This document shows, one piece after another, positions 1 to 7,898 of a DNA stretch of 13,800 nt. Origin of the DNA: JBFIHF01 sp964411125 (GTDB taxonomy: Bacteria > Myxococcota_A > Bradymonadia > Bradymonadales > Bradymonadaceae); the NCBI GenBank assembly GCA_964411125.1, contig CAYPJU010000114.1, positions 1 to 13,800 on the forward strand, given 5' to 3'. The notes under the pieces are model-generated. The model had not been told where the DNA came from. It did no database searches and was given only the letters and a program-made list of their open reading frames with translations. Made by a program: the position numbers and the translations under genes. Each line of letters opens with the position of its first letter. Position 1 is the first letter of the stretch.

Positions 1-56
1 CCGCTACCCGCTGACCGCTACCCGCTGACCGCTACCCGCTGACCCCGAACCGCTCT
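1..56. repeat. Heptamer tandem array at the 3' end of the penicillin acylase gene
   Basis: Six perfect heptamers alternate between CCGCTAC and CCGCTGA at 1-42 (equally, a 14-bp unit three times). Two degenerate heptamers follow in register, CCCCGAA at 43-49 and CCGCTCT at 50-56. The last one shares its final two bases with the TAG stop codon (57-55, minus strand) of the acylase gene. The array may extend beyond the left window edge. The 7-bp period is not a multiple of three, so the array is not a coding repeat. No gene is visible at 1-54. The arrangement recalls the short tandemly repeated heptamers of filamentous cyanobacteria, but no function is claimed. Confidence 0.9.
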
Positions 57-2748
57 AACGCGGACTCACCGTCAGCGTCTCGGTCGCCGCCGCCTCGACC
101 GCCTCGGCGGTGAAGGGCATCTCGAACGGCTCGTTGTTCAGCCACGGCTCCAGCAGGTCGTCGTAGTGCGGGGAATCACGGAAGTGACGCTGACCGCCCG
201 GGAGCGTCCAGTACGACTTGATGCCGTCCGCGGTGAACTCCGACACGTGCCGGAACGAGGGGCCGGCAGAGTACGTCCAGTTCTCGCCGAGCGGGTCGCG
301 CGGGTTCGCGACGTTGATGGCGAACGCGCCGCCGGGGCCCGCGACCAGCTCGTGCTCGTACTGCACGAAGCCCGCGTCCGAGAAGACGTTCGCGAACATG
401 CGCAGCATGTGGAGGCGGCCCCATCGCCACTCGTCGGGGTCGGCGCCGTGGCTCGCGACGATGCGTGACGCCCCGGTTTCGAATCCGGCGAGGACCGTCT
501 CGTCGCGCGTCTCGACGACGTCGACGGTGCCGACGTCGTCCCAGTAGGCGGGGCCCGCCATCAGGCGGACCGGGTCGTTCATCAGGACGACGAGCGTGCG
601 GATCGGGCCGAGCCCCGCGGGGCTCGCGCCGCTGCCGGCGAGCTCGTCGCCGAACGTCGCTTCGGTGAGCGCCGGGACGAGGTAGTGCATCGCGGTGCAG
701 CCGATCGAGGCGGCGGCTTCGTCGGGGTCGGTGTTCTTCGCCCCTTCCGGATCCGACGTCGCGAGTCCAGTCGGGCAGGTGCCGTCCCAACCGTCGAGAG
801 CCGCCCACAACGTCTGGGCCTCGGGGCTCAGCGAGTTGCTGTTCGCGAGGATGACGGAGCGCACGCTCGGCAAGATGAGCTCGGAGAGGATCAGGTAGTT
901 GCTCCCCTGGATCGCGATCGAATCCTGCGCGGTGTGCGCGTTCCCGATCGCTTCGATCTGGTTCACGATGTCCTGCTGCCGGAAGCCTCCGGTCTCGCCG
1001 TACGAGTAGAGGTAGCCGTAAGGCTCGTTGGTCGGGTCTCCGTCGAACGACGACCCGATCGAGTCGGTGTTGGCGGTCGCGATGTAGCCGTTCGCCGGGT
1101 TGAACATCCGTGGTTGTTCGGCGACCGGGATCTTCGGGCCCCACTCCGCGCTCCCGTCCCCCGGCAGCGGCAACCACGGAGCGACTTCGAGGCTCGCCCA
1201 GGGGCGCTGCGGGATGTCGGTGTAGGGGAACCACCCGATGTCGCCCGCGGTGTCGGCGACGATCCAGTTCATGTTGGTGGTCCCGAACTTCTCGAGCGCG
1301 TCTTCCGCTTCCACGATGTCGGCGGCGAGCGCGAGCTCCAGGAAGACGTCGAGCTCTTCGTCGACGGCGTGGCCGGTCCAGCGGACCGAGATCGCAGCGC
1401 GCGAGGCGGCGTCGTACGCCACGATCGGACCGTGGTGCGGGACGAACCGCAGCGTCTGCGTGACGGGGTTGCTCCGCGCGACGTTGAACGTGTGTTCGAC
1501 CTCGACGATGTCGACCTCGCCGCCGTCGAACTCGACCGCGGTGCCGGCGGCGTTCAGGCGCTCGACGTAGGCATCCGAGAGGTCGTGAAACAGCACCGTC
1601 GCACCCCAGGCGATGTTTGCGTTGTGCCCGAGCTGCAGCCCAGGCAGGCCCGGGAGACTCGCCCCCGCAATGTGCGCGCCGTCTTCGCTGCGCATCTCGA
1701 GCAGGTACCACAGCGTGGGGTTCTGCAGGCCGAGGTGCGGGTCGTTGGCGAGGATCGGCATCCCCGACGTGGTCCGCGTTCCGCCGATCACCCAGTTGTT
1801 GGAGCCGCGCTGCTCGGAGGGGCCGAACGCGGAGTCGATGGCGCCGAGGGTCTCCGCCGCGCGGTCTAGGAGCGACAGATGTGGGCGCAGGCGCTTCTGC
1901 GCTTCTGCGATCCCGCCGATGTTCGGTCGCGCCGTCAGCGCACGCGTGTAGGTTTCGCCCGAGGTGTCCATCGCCGAGATGCCGACGCCGTTCATCGTCC
2001 CGAGTACGTCGAACGCGGTCTCGGCGCTCACCTGGGCGAACTGGCGACCGTTGCGGATGTCGCCGTCGGCGGTGTTCGAGAGCTGTTCGACCAGCAGCAT
2101 CCCCGTCGCGATGCTGTCCGTCTCGGTCCAGTCGACGATCGTCGCGTCGACGAGCTCGAGCTCGTACTCCTCGCTGAGGCGCGCGCCGTTGCGGCCCTCG
2201 CGAAGGTCGGTGATCCAGGCGTTGACGCCGCGTGTGTAAGCGCGCACGGCGTCTTTCGTCGACTCCGCCGCGTTCTCCCACACGAATTCTTCGAGCGGCT
2301 GCCCCGATGCAGTCGACAAGAGCGTCCGCGTCGCGATGTCGGTCGGCAGCGCAGCGCTCCCGATCAGCTCGGCGAGCCGACCGGAGCCGTAGCGCCGCTG
2401 AACGTCCATCTGAACGAACCGGTGCGCCGCGTGGAAGTACCCCTGCACCGCCAGACAGTCGTGGAGCGTCCCGCACTCGACGTGCAGCACGCTCCGCTCG
2501 TCGAAGCGCACCGTGACATCGCCGCTCAGCCCCGGGATCGACAGCCCGTCCGGCAGGACCTCCATGTCGGGCGTCACGTTTGCGTCACCCCCGGCATCAG
2601 CGCCCGAATCCGCCGTCCCTCCGCCGGAATCTTCCACCATCCCCATGTCCGCCTCGCCACCCGCATCCGACGTGGTCGACTCCGGGTCGGAAGGGCAGGC
2701 GCTCAAGAGCGCGACGAGGGCGATTGCTGTCGGTATCTTCGTCTTCAT
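55..2748 (-). CDS. Penicillin acylase family lipoprotein (N-terminal serine hydrolase)
   Basis: This is an 897-residue preproprotein of the penicillin amidase family (PF01804), which cleaves amide bonds of acylated substrates such as penicillins or N-acyl-homoserine lactones. The N-terminus is a lipoprotein signal with lipobox LSAC and acylated Cys18. A low-complexity Gly/Asp/Ala/Ser linker follows (about 24-62). The alpha-chain region begins near residue 70. Ser316 in RGSNNWVIGG is the expected nucleophile freed by self-cleavage after Gly315, and NDPHLG follows at 335-340. Asn560 in GYIATAN lines up with the oxyanion-hole Asn241 of the E. coli PGA beta chain (spacing about 245 residues). The C-terminus has the family-typical GGQRHFRDSPHYDDLLEPW segment. 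ATG at 2748 has a GAGAAG close upstream. It may be co-transcribed with the beta-helix gene 94 bp upstream. The family assignment is firm; the substrate cannot be read from the sequence. Confidence 0.93.
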   Translation of the reverse strand: MKTKIPTAIALVALLSACPSDPESTTSDAGGEADMGMVEDSGGGTADSGADAGGDANVTPDMEVLPDGLSIPGLSGDVTVRFDERSVLHVECGTLHDCLAVQGYFHAAHRFVQMDVQRRYGSGRLAELIGSAALPTDIATRTLLSTASGQPLEEFVWENAAESTKDAVRAYTRGVNAWITDLREGRNGARLSEEYELELVDATIVDWTETDSIATGMLLVEQLSNTADGDIRNGRQFAQVSAETAFDVLGTMNGVGISAMDTSGETYTRALTARPNIGGIAEAQKRLRPHLSLLDRAAETLGAIDSAFGPSEQRGSNNWVIGGTRTTSGMPILANDPHLGLQNPTLWYLLEMRSEDGAHIAGASLPGLPGLQLGHNANIAWGATVLFHDLSDAYVERLNAAGTAVEFDGGEVDIVEVEHTFNVARSNPVTQTLRFVPHHGPIVAYDAASRAAISVRWTGHAVDEELDVFLELALAADIVEAEDALEKFGTTNMNWIVADTAGDIGWFPYTDIPQRPWASLEVAPWLPLPGDGSAEWGPKIPVAEQPRMFNPANGYIATANTDSIGSSFDGDPTNEPYGYLYSYGETGGFRQQDIVNQIEAIGNAHTAQDSIAIQGSNYLILSELILPSVRSVILANSNSLSPEAQTLWAALDGWDGTCPTGLATSDPEGAKNTDPDEAAASIGCTAMHYLVPALTEATFGDELAGSGASPAGLGPIRTLVVLMNDPVRLMAGPAYWDDVGTVDVVETRDETVLAGFETGASRIVASHGADPDEWRWGRLHMLRMFANVFSDAGFVQYEHELVAGPGGAFAINVANPRDPLGENWTYSAGPSFRHVSEFTADGIKSYWTLPGGQRHFRDSPHYDDLLEPWLNNEPFEMPFTAEAVEAAATETLTVSPR

Positions 2749-2760
2749 GATCTTCTCGGG

Positions 2761-2781
2761 GCTCGAGGTTCGAGGCTCGAG
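2761..2781. repeat. Short heptamer array, three G[CT]TCGAG units
   Basis: GCTCGAG (2761-2767), GTTCGAG (2768-2774) and GCTCGAG (2775-2781) follow each other without a gap in the intergenic region between the penicillin acylase start and the beta-helix stop. The unit differs from the neighbouring GCGCCTC array but has the same 7-bp period. It occupies the 5' untranslated region of the acylase gene, where no clear sigma-70 promoter could be seen. Confidence 0.7.
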
Positions 2782-2802
2782 TTCGGTGAGCGCGCGTCTC
2801 GC

Positions 2803-2844
2803 GCGCCTCGCGCCTCGCGCCTCACGCCTCGCGCCTCGCGCCTC
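2803..2844. repeat. Heptamer tandem array GCGCCTC x6 overlapping a stop codon
   Basis: Six contiguous heptamers: five GCGCCTC and one ACGCCTC (2824-2830). On the minus strand the unit reads GAGGCGC, and the GA of the first unit is the last two bases of the TGA stop (2845-2843) of the beta-helix gene. The array therefore starts inside the stop codon. The stretch just beyond it (2791-2802) is also GCGC-rich. Together with 2761-2781 it fills most of the 94-bp gap between two co-oriented genes. Confidence 0.9.
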
Positions 2845-5104
2845 ACCGCAACGTCAGCTTCTCCGAGCGATTGCGGTCCGTTGCTTTTACCTGACCTGCC
2901 CACGCGACCCAAATGTCGTCGCCGTGTTCGACCTGCGATTTGGTCCGGTTGAGCTGGAAGACGACGTCGGAGTCCATCTCGATCGAGAGGGGGAGGGTCG
3001 CGCGCGAGTGGTCGTTGCCGCCGCGGAATCCGCCGCCGAGGTCTCCCGAGGCGTTGTTCGAGATCTTGATGCCGCCGAGGACGACGCTGAGGGGCACCTT
3101 GATGTCGCGTTCGCGCGCGAGCTCCACCGCGACGGCCGACGCCGTCGTGATCGCGTAGATCCCACCGCCCGAGACCCGCGCGAGGTTCGCCCGGATGCGG
3201 GCCGAATTCTTGATCGTCAGGTTGGCGTCGATGGCGGCGATCGCGCCGCCTGAGCCGCCCGATTTGTTGTCGGTGAGTTCGACCTCGGAGATCTGAAGCT
3301 CGGCGCCGAGGTGCACGGAGAGGGCACCACCGTGCGCGTCTTCTCCGGACGCCTCGTTCTCGGTGAACGCCCCCTCGACGAACTGAAGCGTCGCTTTGCC
3401 GATCGCGGCCAGCGCGCCGCCCGACAGCGTCGCGACGTTCTTCTCGGCGAGCAGGTTGGTCGCTTTCAGCGTCGCGATGTTGTCGTGCCAGCCGATCAAA
3501 ACCGCCCCGCCGCCGACCCGCGCTTTGTTGCGGGCGAAGCGCGGCCGCTTGTAGTCGTCCTGGTCGAGGATCGCCCGGCAGCCGACGAGGGCGAGGCCGC
3601 CTCCCGCGGTGCTGGCACCGTTCTCGACGAACTCGGTCCCCGTCGCCTTGAACCGCGACCTGCGGACGTAGACTCCGCCGCCGAGTCCCGTCGCGCGGTC
3701 CCACGCCGCCGGCTTCGTCTCTTGCAGGTCGATCTCGGGGGGTTGCTCGCGCTGCGCCCGGTTGTGCGCCACGCGGCAGTCGGTCAGCGCCAGCGGGGCG
3801 CGCATCTCGCTCGCCCAGATCGCTCCGCCCGTCACCGCCTTGTTGCGCTCGATGATCGAGTCGACGATCGCGAGCGAGCTTCGCAGCGCGTAGATGCCAC
3901 CCCCGATCTTCGACTCGTTTCGCTGGACCATGCATCCGTGGATCAGCACCTGCCCGCCAGCGAGCTCGGTGCCGGCGTCCTGAAGCCGGATGCCGCCCCC
4001 CATGAAGCCCTCGATGGTGCAGTTGCCGATCGTGAGCCCGCGGCACGCGACGGCCACGATGCCCGCCTGCTTCACCGACTTGCGGCCGGCGATGTGACAA
4101 CCGAAGATTCCCTGGTTCGCCCCGCGCTCCTCGAACTGGACCGCCCACTGCGAGTTCTTCGGCGCCAGGATCGTGACCCCCTCGGAGTCCTTCCCGACCT
4201 GGTCCGTCATCCACTTGAGGCGCGACCGGAACGAGCCCTCGGCCGGCAGGCGGTGGTTCACCACCACGCAGCGGTCGGGGATCTCGACGGCGAGGGTGTA
4301 GACCCCCGGCATCATCCGGATCATCACGCCTTTGTGATCTTCATCGTGGACCAGCCGGCGGGCGAGGTCGAGCGCCACGCCGAGCGTCGCCAGCGGGCGC
4401 GCCTTGTTGTTCACCGGGTCCGCGCCCGCCAGGTCGTCGCTCGCCACGGGATCAGATGGGTCGACCCACAGGACCGACTTGTCCGCGTAGCCCGGTGGGC
4501 AATAGAAGCCCTCGATCTCGGGCGGGACGACCACCGCCGTCTCTTTCGTCCCGTCCGACTTTCGCTGCAGGTACATCATCAGCGATTCGTCGCGCGAGTT
4601 CACGTCGCCGACCGATTCGAGGATCTGCCGGTCGCGGTCCGACAGACCGATGTCGAGCCCCTCCACCTCCAGGACGGACGGCGTCCCGACCGATTCGCGT
4701 CCCCCGCGGCTCGCGGTGCGGGACTGTTTGCGTTCCCGCGCGATCTCACGGTCGACGTCGACGGTGGTCAGTCGAATCTGGTTGCGGCAGAACACGAACC
4801 CGATCACCCCCAGGATCGCGAGGATGTAGCCCGCCATTCCGTCCGAATACGGATTCTCTTTTCGGCAGACGGGCTGCGCGAGGTCGATGCGGTCCCCGAA
4901 CGAGGTCGGGACCTTCTCCACCCCGGCCGTGGCCCGGTCGATCAACTGAGCGAGCCCTTGCTCGGTGAGCGGGTTGAGCTCGCGAACCATGCCGTTCGAA
5001 ACCTCGTACACGCACGTCGCATATGGTATCCATGCCCACGCGATCCCCACGACCACGAGGATGGCGAAGATGTTGGCGAACAGGCGCCAGCGATCAGCAG
5101 ACAT
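2843..5104 (-). CDS. Two-TM membrane protein with Pmp-like right-handed beta-helix repeats
   Basis: The product is about 753 residues. Residues 8-30 and 90-107 (ATG numbering) are hydrophobic segments separated by a loop of about 60 residues that holds two cysteines (about 31 and 80). Basic residues follow the second segment. A linker leads to a beta-helix entry motif near 210-245 (VLWVDPSDP... RPLATLGVALDLA), as in DUF1565/Beta_helix proteins. From about 390 onward there are roughly ten repeats of hydrophobic-x-x-N followed by GG[AG][ILV], for example VQRN/GGGIYA, IERN/GGAIWA, FVEN/GGGLAL, FTEN/GGALSV and LTDN/GGAIAA. This FxxN/GGAI logic is that of chlamydial Pmp and related polymorphic beta-helix proteins. 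ATG at 5104 is preferred; an in-frame TTG at 5119 would add MSWSV. Neither start has a good Shine-Dalgarno sequence. The function is unknown; the fold is well supported. Confidence 0.85.
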   Translation of the reverse strand: MSADRWRLFANIFAILVVVGIAWAWIPYATCVYEVSNGMVRELNPLTEQGLAQLIDRATAGVEKVPTSFGDRIDLAQPVCRKENPYSDGMAGYILAILGVIGFVFCRNQIRLTTVDVDREIARERKQSRTASRGGRESVGTPSVLEVEGLDIGLSDRDRQILESVGDVNSRDESLMMYLQRKSDGTKETAVVVPPEIEGFYCPPGYADKSVLWVDPSDPVASDDLAGADPVNNKARPLATLGVALDLARRLVHDEDHKGVMIRMMPGVYTLAVEIPDRCVVVNHRLPAEGSFRSRLKWMTDQVGKDSEGVTILAPKNSQWAVQFEERGANQGIFGCHIAGRKSVKQAGIVAVACRGLTIGNCTIEGFMGGGIRLQDAGTELAGGQVLIHGCMVQRNESKIGGGIYALRSSLAIVDSIIERNKAVTGGAIWASEMRAPLALTDCRVAHNRAQREQPPEIDLQETKPAAWDRATGLGGGVYVRRSRFKATGTEFVENGASTAGGGLALVGCRAILDQDDYKRPRFARNKARVGGGAVLIGWHDNIATLKATNLLAEKNVATLSGGALAAIGKATLQFVEGAFTENEASGEDAHGGALSVHLGAELQISEVELTDNKSGGSGGAIAAIDANLTIKNSARIRANLARVSGGGIYAITTASAVAVELARERDIKVPLSVVLGGIKISNNASGDLGGGFRGGNDHSRATLPLSIEMDSDVVFQLNRTKSQVEHGDDIWVAWAGQVKATDRNRSEKLTLR

Positions 5105-5168
5105 GACGGACCAGCTCAAGTAGTTCGATCGAGGTTTCTAGCCTCGTAACCCGACCGCGGTCAAACCC
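5105..5168. promoter_or_regulatory. Divergent intergenic region with a small inverted repeat
   Basis: This 64-bp gap separates the divergent beta-helix and mtaB genes, so both promoters must lie here or inside the coding regions. It holds a 5-bp inverted repeat, CGAGG (5130-5134) and CCTCG (5142-5146), around TTTCTAG. This could be an operator or chance. I see no convincing -35/-10 pair on either strand. Confidence 0.3.
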
Positions 5169-6410
5169 ATGAAAATCGCGTTCGTCACCTTCGGGTGCAA
5201 AGCCAATCAGTACGACACGGAGAAATTCCGTCAAGAATTGCAGGCCCGTGGAGCGACCGTCGTCGAGGACGCGGCCGACGCGGACGCCTGCGTGGTGAAT
5301 ACTTGCACCGTCACCAACTCCGCTGATGCTGCGGCCCGTAAGCTCATCCGAAAGCTGAGGCGAGACAATCCCGATCTTCGGGTCGTCGTCGCCGGCTGCT
5401 CGGCGGCGCTGCGCGGCGACGAGTACGACGCGATGAGCGAAGTCTTCGGCGTCGTCGGCGGGCACGACGCCATAGCCGTCGCCTCGACGGTCGCCCCCGA
5501 GCTCTCCGCGGTCCACGACGAAGCGATCGGGAGCGAACTCCTCGGCAAGAACCGCCGGACCCGCGGGTGGATCAAGATCCAGGACGGCTGCGACCGGCGC
5601 TGCTCGTTCTGCGCGACGCGCCTCGCCCGCGGACGAAGCCGGTCGAGGACGCCCGACGACGTCGTCGCCGAGGCGCGCCTGCTCGCGCGGCATCACCGCG
5701 AGCTCGTCTTCACCGGCGTCCACATCGGCCACTACGGGATCGACCTCGAGCCCGAGTCCACGCTCTCGGCGCTCTGCGAGCGCCTCGTCGGCGAGCTCCC
5801 CGAAGTTCGCTTTCGGCTCGGCAGCATCGAGGCGACCGAGATCGACGACCGGCTCGTCGACCTGCTCGCCGAGGCCGAGAACCTCGTCCCGCATCTGCAC
5901 GTCCCGATGCAGTCGGGCGCCGATCCCGTCCTGCGGCGGATGCGTCGCTGGCACACCCGCGAGCAGTATCGAAGCCGCGTGCTCGAGATCGCCGACCGCG
6001 TCGCATGTCTGGGGCTCGGTGCCGATGTGATCGTCGGTTTCCCCGGCGAGACCGAGGAGGACTTCGAGTCGACCCGGGCGCTCGTCGAGGAGCTGCCGTT
6101 CACCTACCTGCACGTCTTCCCGTACAGCCAGCGCGACGGCACCGTCGCGGCCGACCTCCCCGACGACGTCGACGGCAACGTCAAGGCGGAGCGCGGCCGA
6201 GTGCTGCGCGAGATCGCGATGCGAAAGGGGATCGAATACCAGCAGCGCCGTCACGGCCAGGGAGCGCAGATCGTCGTCGAGGAGGACGAGTGGGGCGTGA
6301 CCGAGGACTACCTGCGTGTGCAACTGCTCGGCGACCCCGCGTCGCGCGTCGGTGACGTGGTCTACGCGCCGTTGACGTGGGACGGGGATCGGCTCGTCGC
6401 GGCCGTCTGA
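5169..6410 (+). CDS. mtaB: tRNA (t6A37) C2-methylthiotransferase, MtaB-like radical SAM enzyme
   Basis: This 413-residue protein belongs to the MiaB/MtaB methylthiotransferase family. These cytoplasmic enzymes carry two [4Fe-4S] clusters, and MtaB converts t6A37 to ms2t6A37 in tRNAs reading ANN codons. The UPF0004 N-terminal domain has its three cluster ligands at Cys10 (TFGCKANQYD), Cys46 (NTCTVTN) and Cys77 (AGCSA). The radical-SAM motif CDRRCSFC lies at 141-148, preceded by WIKIQDG and followed by an Arg/Ser-rich ARGRSRSR. Further family motifs include FTGVHIGHYG, HVPMQSG and DVIVGFPGET. The C-terminus is a TRAM-like strand-rich segment (about 355-413). The FGCKxNQ N-terminus and short length favour MtaB over MiaB or RimO. 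ATG at 5169 starts directly at the conserved N-terminus. Its TGA stop overlaps the start of the next gene. Confidence 0.92.
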   Translation: MKIAFVTFGCKANQYDTEKFRQELQARGATVVEDAADADACVVNTCTVTNSADAAARKLIRKLRRDNPDLRVVVAGCSAALRGDEYDAMSEVFGVVGGHDAIAVASTVAPELSAVHDEAIGSELLGKNRRTRGWIKIQDGCDRRCSFCATRLARGRSRSRTPDDVVAEARLLARHHRELVFTGVHIGHYGIDLEPESTLSALCERLVGELPEVRFRLGSIEATEIDDRLVDLLAEAENLVPHLHVPMQSGADPVLRRMRRWHTREQYRSRVLEIADRVACLGLGADVIVGFPGETEEDFESTRALVEELPFTYLHVFPYSQRDGTVAADLPDDVDGNVKAERGRVLREIAMRKGIEYQQRRHGQGAQIVVEEDEWGVTEDYLRVQLLGDPASRVGDVVYAPLTWDGDRLVAAV

Positions 6411-7894
6411 TGCGCGAATCTTCGATCATCGTCCCGACGCGGGGCCACGGAGACGACCTCGAACTCTTCTGGTCGCAGCGCTCGCACGACATGGCGTTCC
6501 TGGGCGGCATGTGGGCGTTCGCCGGCGGCGCCGTCGAGGATGCCGACGCCGACGCCCCGCTGAGCGCCGGGCCCGAGCCCGGGTTTCCGACGCGCAGGGC
6601 GTACGGATGCGCGGCACGCGAAGTGTTCGAGGAGCTCGGACTCTGGGTCACCGACCGCGGGGTGCGGCACGTCTCCGAGAGCGCCGAGCTGGCGAGGCTC
6701 CGCGATCGAATCGGCGACGACGCGGGCGCCTGGGTCGAGTCGCTGCGCGAACGCGGTGAGCGCGTCGCCGTCGATCGGTTGTGGCCGATCGGGACGTGGC
6801 TCACCCCCGAGTGGTTCGAGGTCCGGTTCGACAGCGAGTTCTTCGCGCTGCAGCTCACCGCCGACGAGAACGAGCGCTTCGGGGCCGCGCTCGCCGACCA
6901 CATGCAGACGTCCGAGCTGATCGCGGGCGAGTGGCGCAGACCTGCCGACGCGCTCGACGCCTGGCTGCGAGGGGAGCGTTGGATCAGCCCGCCGATCCGG
7001 CTGGCCCTCGAGGAGCTCGAGCGACACGGCGACGTCCACGACGTCGAGATCGACCGCGGTGACATCCGCCGCTACGACATCTGGAAGACGACCGGGGGGC
7101 TCTACATGGTGCCGCTTCGGACCCCGACGATCCCGCCCGCGACGCGGACCAACGCCGCGATCGTCGGCGAGGACCGGTTCGTCGTGGTCGACCCCGGCAG
7201 CCCGGATCGACGCGAACAGGCGCTCTTGGAGGACCTGCTCGATCAGATGATCGCCGACGACCGGACGTTCGACGCGGTCGTCCTGACCCACCACCACGTC
7301 GACCACGTCAGCGGCGTCGGCGCGCTCACCGAGCGCTACGGCGTGCCGGTCTGGGCGCACGAAAACACGCCGCCCCTCGTCGACTTCGAGGTCGACCGGC
7401 TGCTGCGCGACGGCGACCGTATCGAGCTCGGCGTCGACTCGCTCGAATGCCTCCACACGCCGGGGCACGCCTCCGACCACCTCTGCTTCCGCCACCAGCG
7501 TACCGGCGCCATCCTCGCCGGCGATCTCGTCGCCGCGCCCGGCACGATCCTCGTGAACCCGCCCGACGGCCACATGGGGGACTACCTCGCGAGCCTCGCC
7601 CGCGTCCGGGAGCTCGCGCCATCCGCGCTGCTGCCCGCCCACGGCTGGATCGTCCCCGGCGCCGAGGCGATGCTCGACCACTACACCGCGCATCGGCTCG
7701 CCCGCGAAGAGAAGGTGCTGGCGGCCCTGCGGCAGGTCGGCGAAAGCAGCGCGCCCGACCTCGTCCCGATCGCCTACGACGATGCTCCGAAGGCGGTATG
7801 GCCGATCGCGGCGCGGAGCGCCGAGGCGCACCTGATTCATCTGGTGGAGCTCGGCCGCGCCGTCCGGACTGCCGGCGGCTACCGCGCGGTTTGA
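6410..7894 (+). CDS. NUDIX hydrolase - LACTB2-like metallo-beta-lactamase fusion
   Basis: A single chain of 494 residues carries two hydrolase domains. The N-terminal NUDIX domain (about 1-210) has an interrupted NUDIX box. FAGGAVED around residue 38 is separated by about 25 residues from REVFEELGL at 70-78, an insertion style seen in NUDT19/NUDT7-like enzymes that cleave CoA-type diphosphates. The C-terminal MBL-fold domain (about 220-425) keeps every expected zinc ligand: His294, His296, Asp298 and His299 in THHHVDH, His353 in PGH, Asp372 in AGD, His411 in PAHG. Residues 425-490 look like the winged helix that follows MBL domains in LACTB2-type nucleases (HRLAREEKVLAAL... AHLIHLVELG). The ATG at 6410 shares its A with the mtaB stop; a GTG at 6377 would start inside mtaB and is less likely. 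The substrate is unknown. RNA or nucleotide/CoA housekeeping is plausible given mtaB next door. Confidence 0.9.
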   Translation: MRESSIIVPTRGHGDDLELFWSQRSHDMAFLGGMWAFAGGAVEDADADAPLSAGPEPGFPTRRAYGCAAREVFEELGLWVTDRGVRHVSESAELARLRDRIGDDAGAWVESLRERGERVAVDRLWPIGTWLTPEWFEVRFDSEFFALQLTADENERFGAALADHMQTSELIAGEWRRPADALDAWLRGERWISPPIRLALEELERHGDVHDVEIDRGDIRRYDIWKTTGGLYMVPLRTPTIPPATRTNAAIVGEDRFVVVDPGSPDRREQALLEDLLDQMIADDRTFDAVVLTHHHVDHVSGVGALTERYGVPVWAHENTPPLVDFEVDRLLRDGDRIELGVDSLECLHTPGHASDHLCFRHQRTGAILAGDLVAAPGTILVNPPDGHMGDYLASLARVRELAPSALLPAHGWIVPGAEAMLDHYTAHRLAREEKVLAALRQVGESSAPDLVPIAYDDAPKAVWPIAARSAEAHLIHLVELGRAVRTAGGYRAV

Positions 7895-7898
7895 CCCG

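Noticed and set aside
685..1869. Plus-strand open frame of 394 codons opposite the penicillin acylase gene
   Set aside because: The composition is typical of an antisense shadow and it covers conserved acylase sequence including the nucleophile region.
2745..4214. Minus-strand 489-codon frame overlapping the beta-helix gene in another frame
   Set aside because: It is Arg/Gly-rich low-complexity sequence and its end reads through the heptamer array, whereas the chosen frame has the ordered FxxN/GGAI repeats.
3311..5149. Long plus-strand open frame (612 codons) opposite the beta-helix gene
   Set aside because: It is Arg/Asp/Val-rich with no recognisable domain and lies antisense to a gene with clear repeats and TM segments. 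In very high GC DNA such antisense frames stay open by chance.
5094..6323. Minus-strand open frame of 409 codons opposite mtaB
   Set aside because: The plus-strand protein has all MtaB cluster motifs, while the antisense frame has no motif and biased composition.
55..7894. A beta-lactam resistance cluster made of the penicillin acylase and the metallo-beta-lactamase-fold protein
   Set aside because: The MBL domain is of LACTB2 type with a winged helix and a fused NUDIX domain, is cytoplasmic (no signal peptide), and lies on the other strand. Fold names alone do not imply antibiotic hydrolysis.
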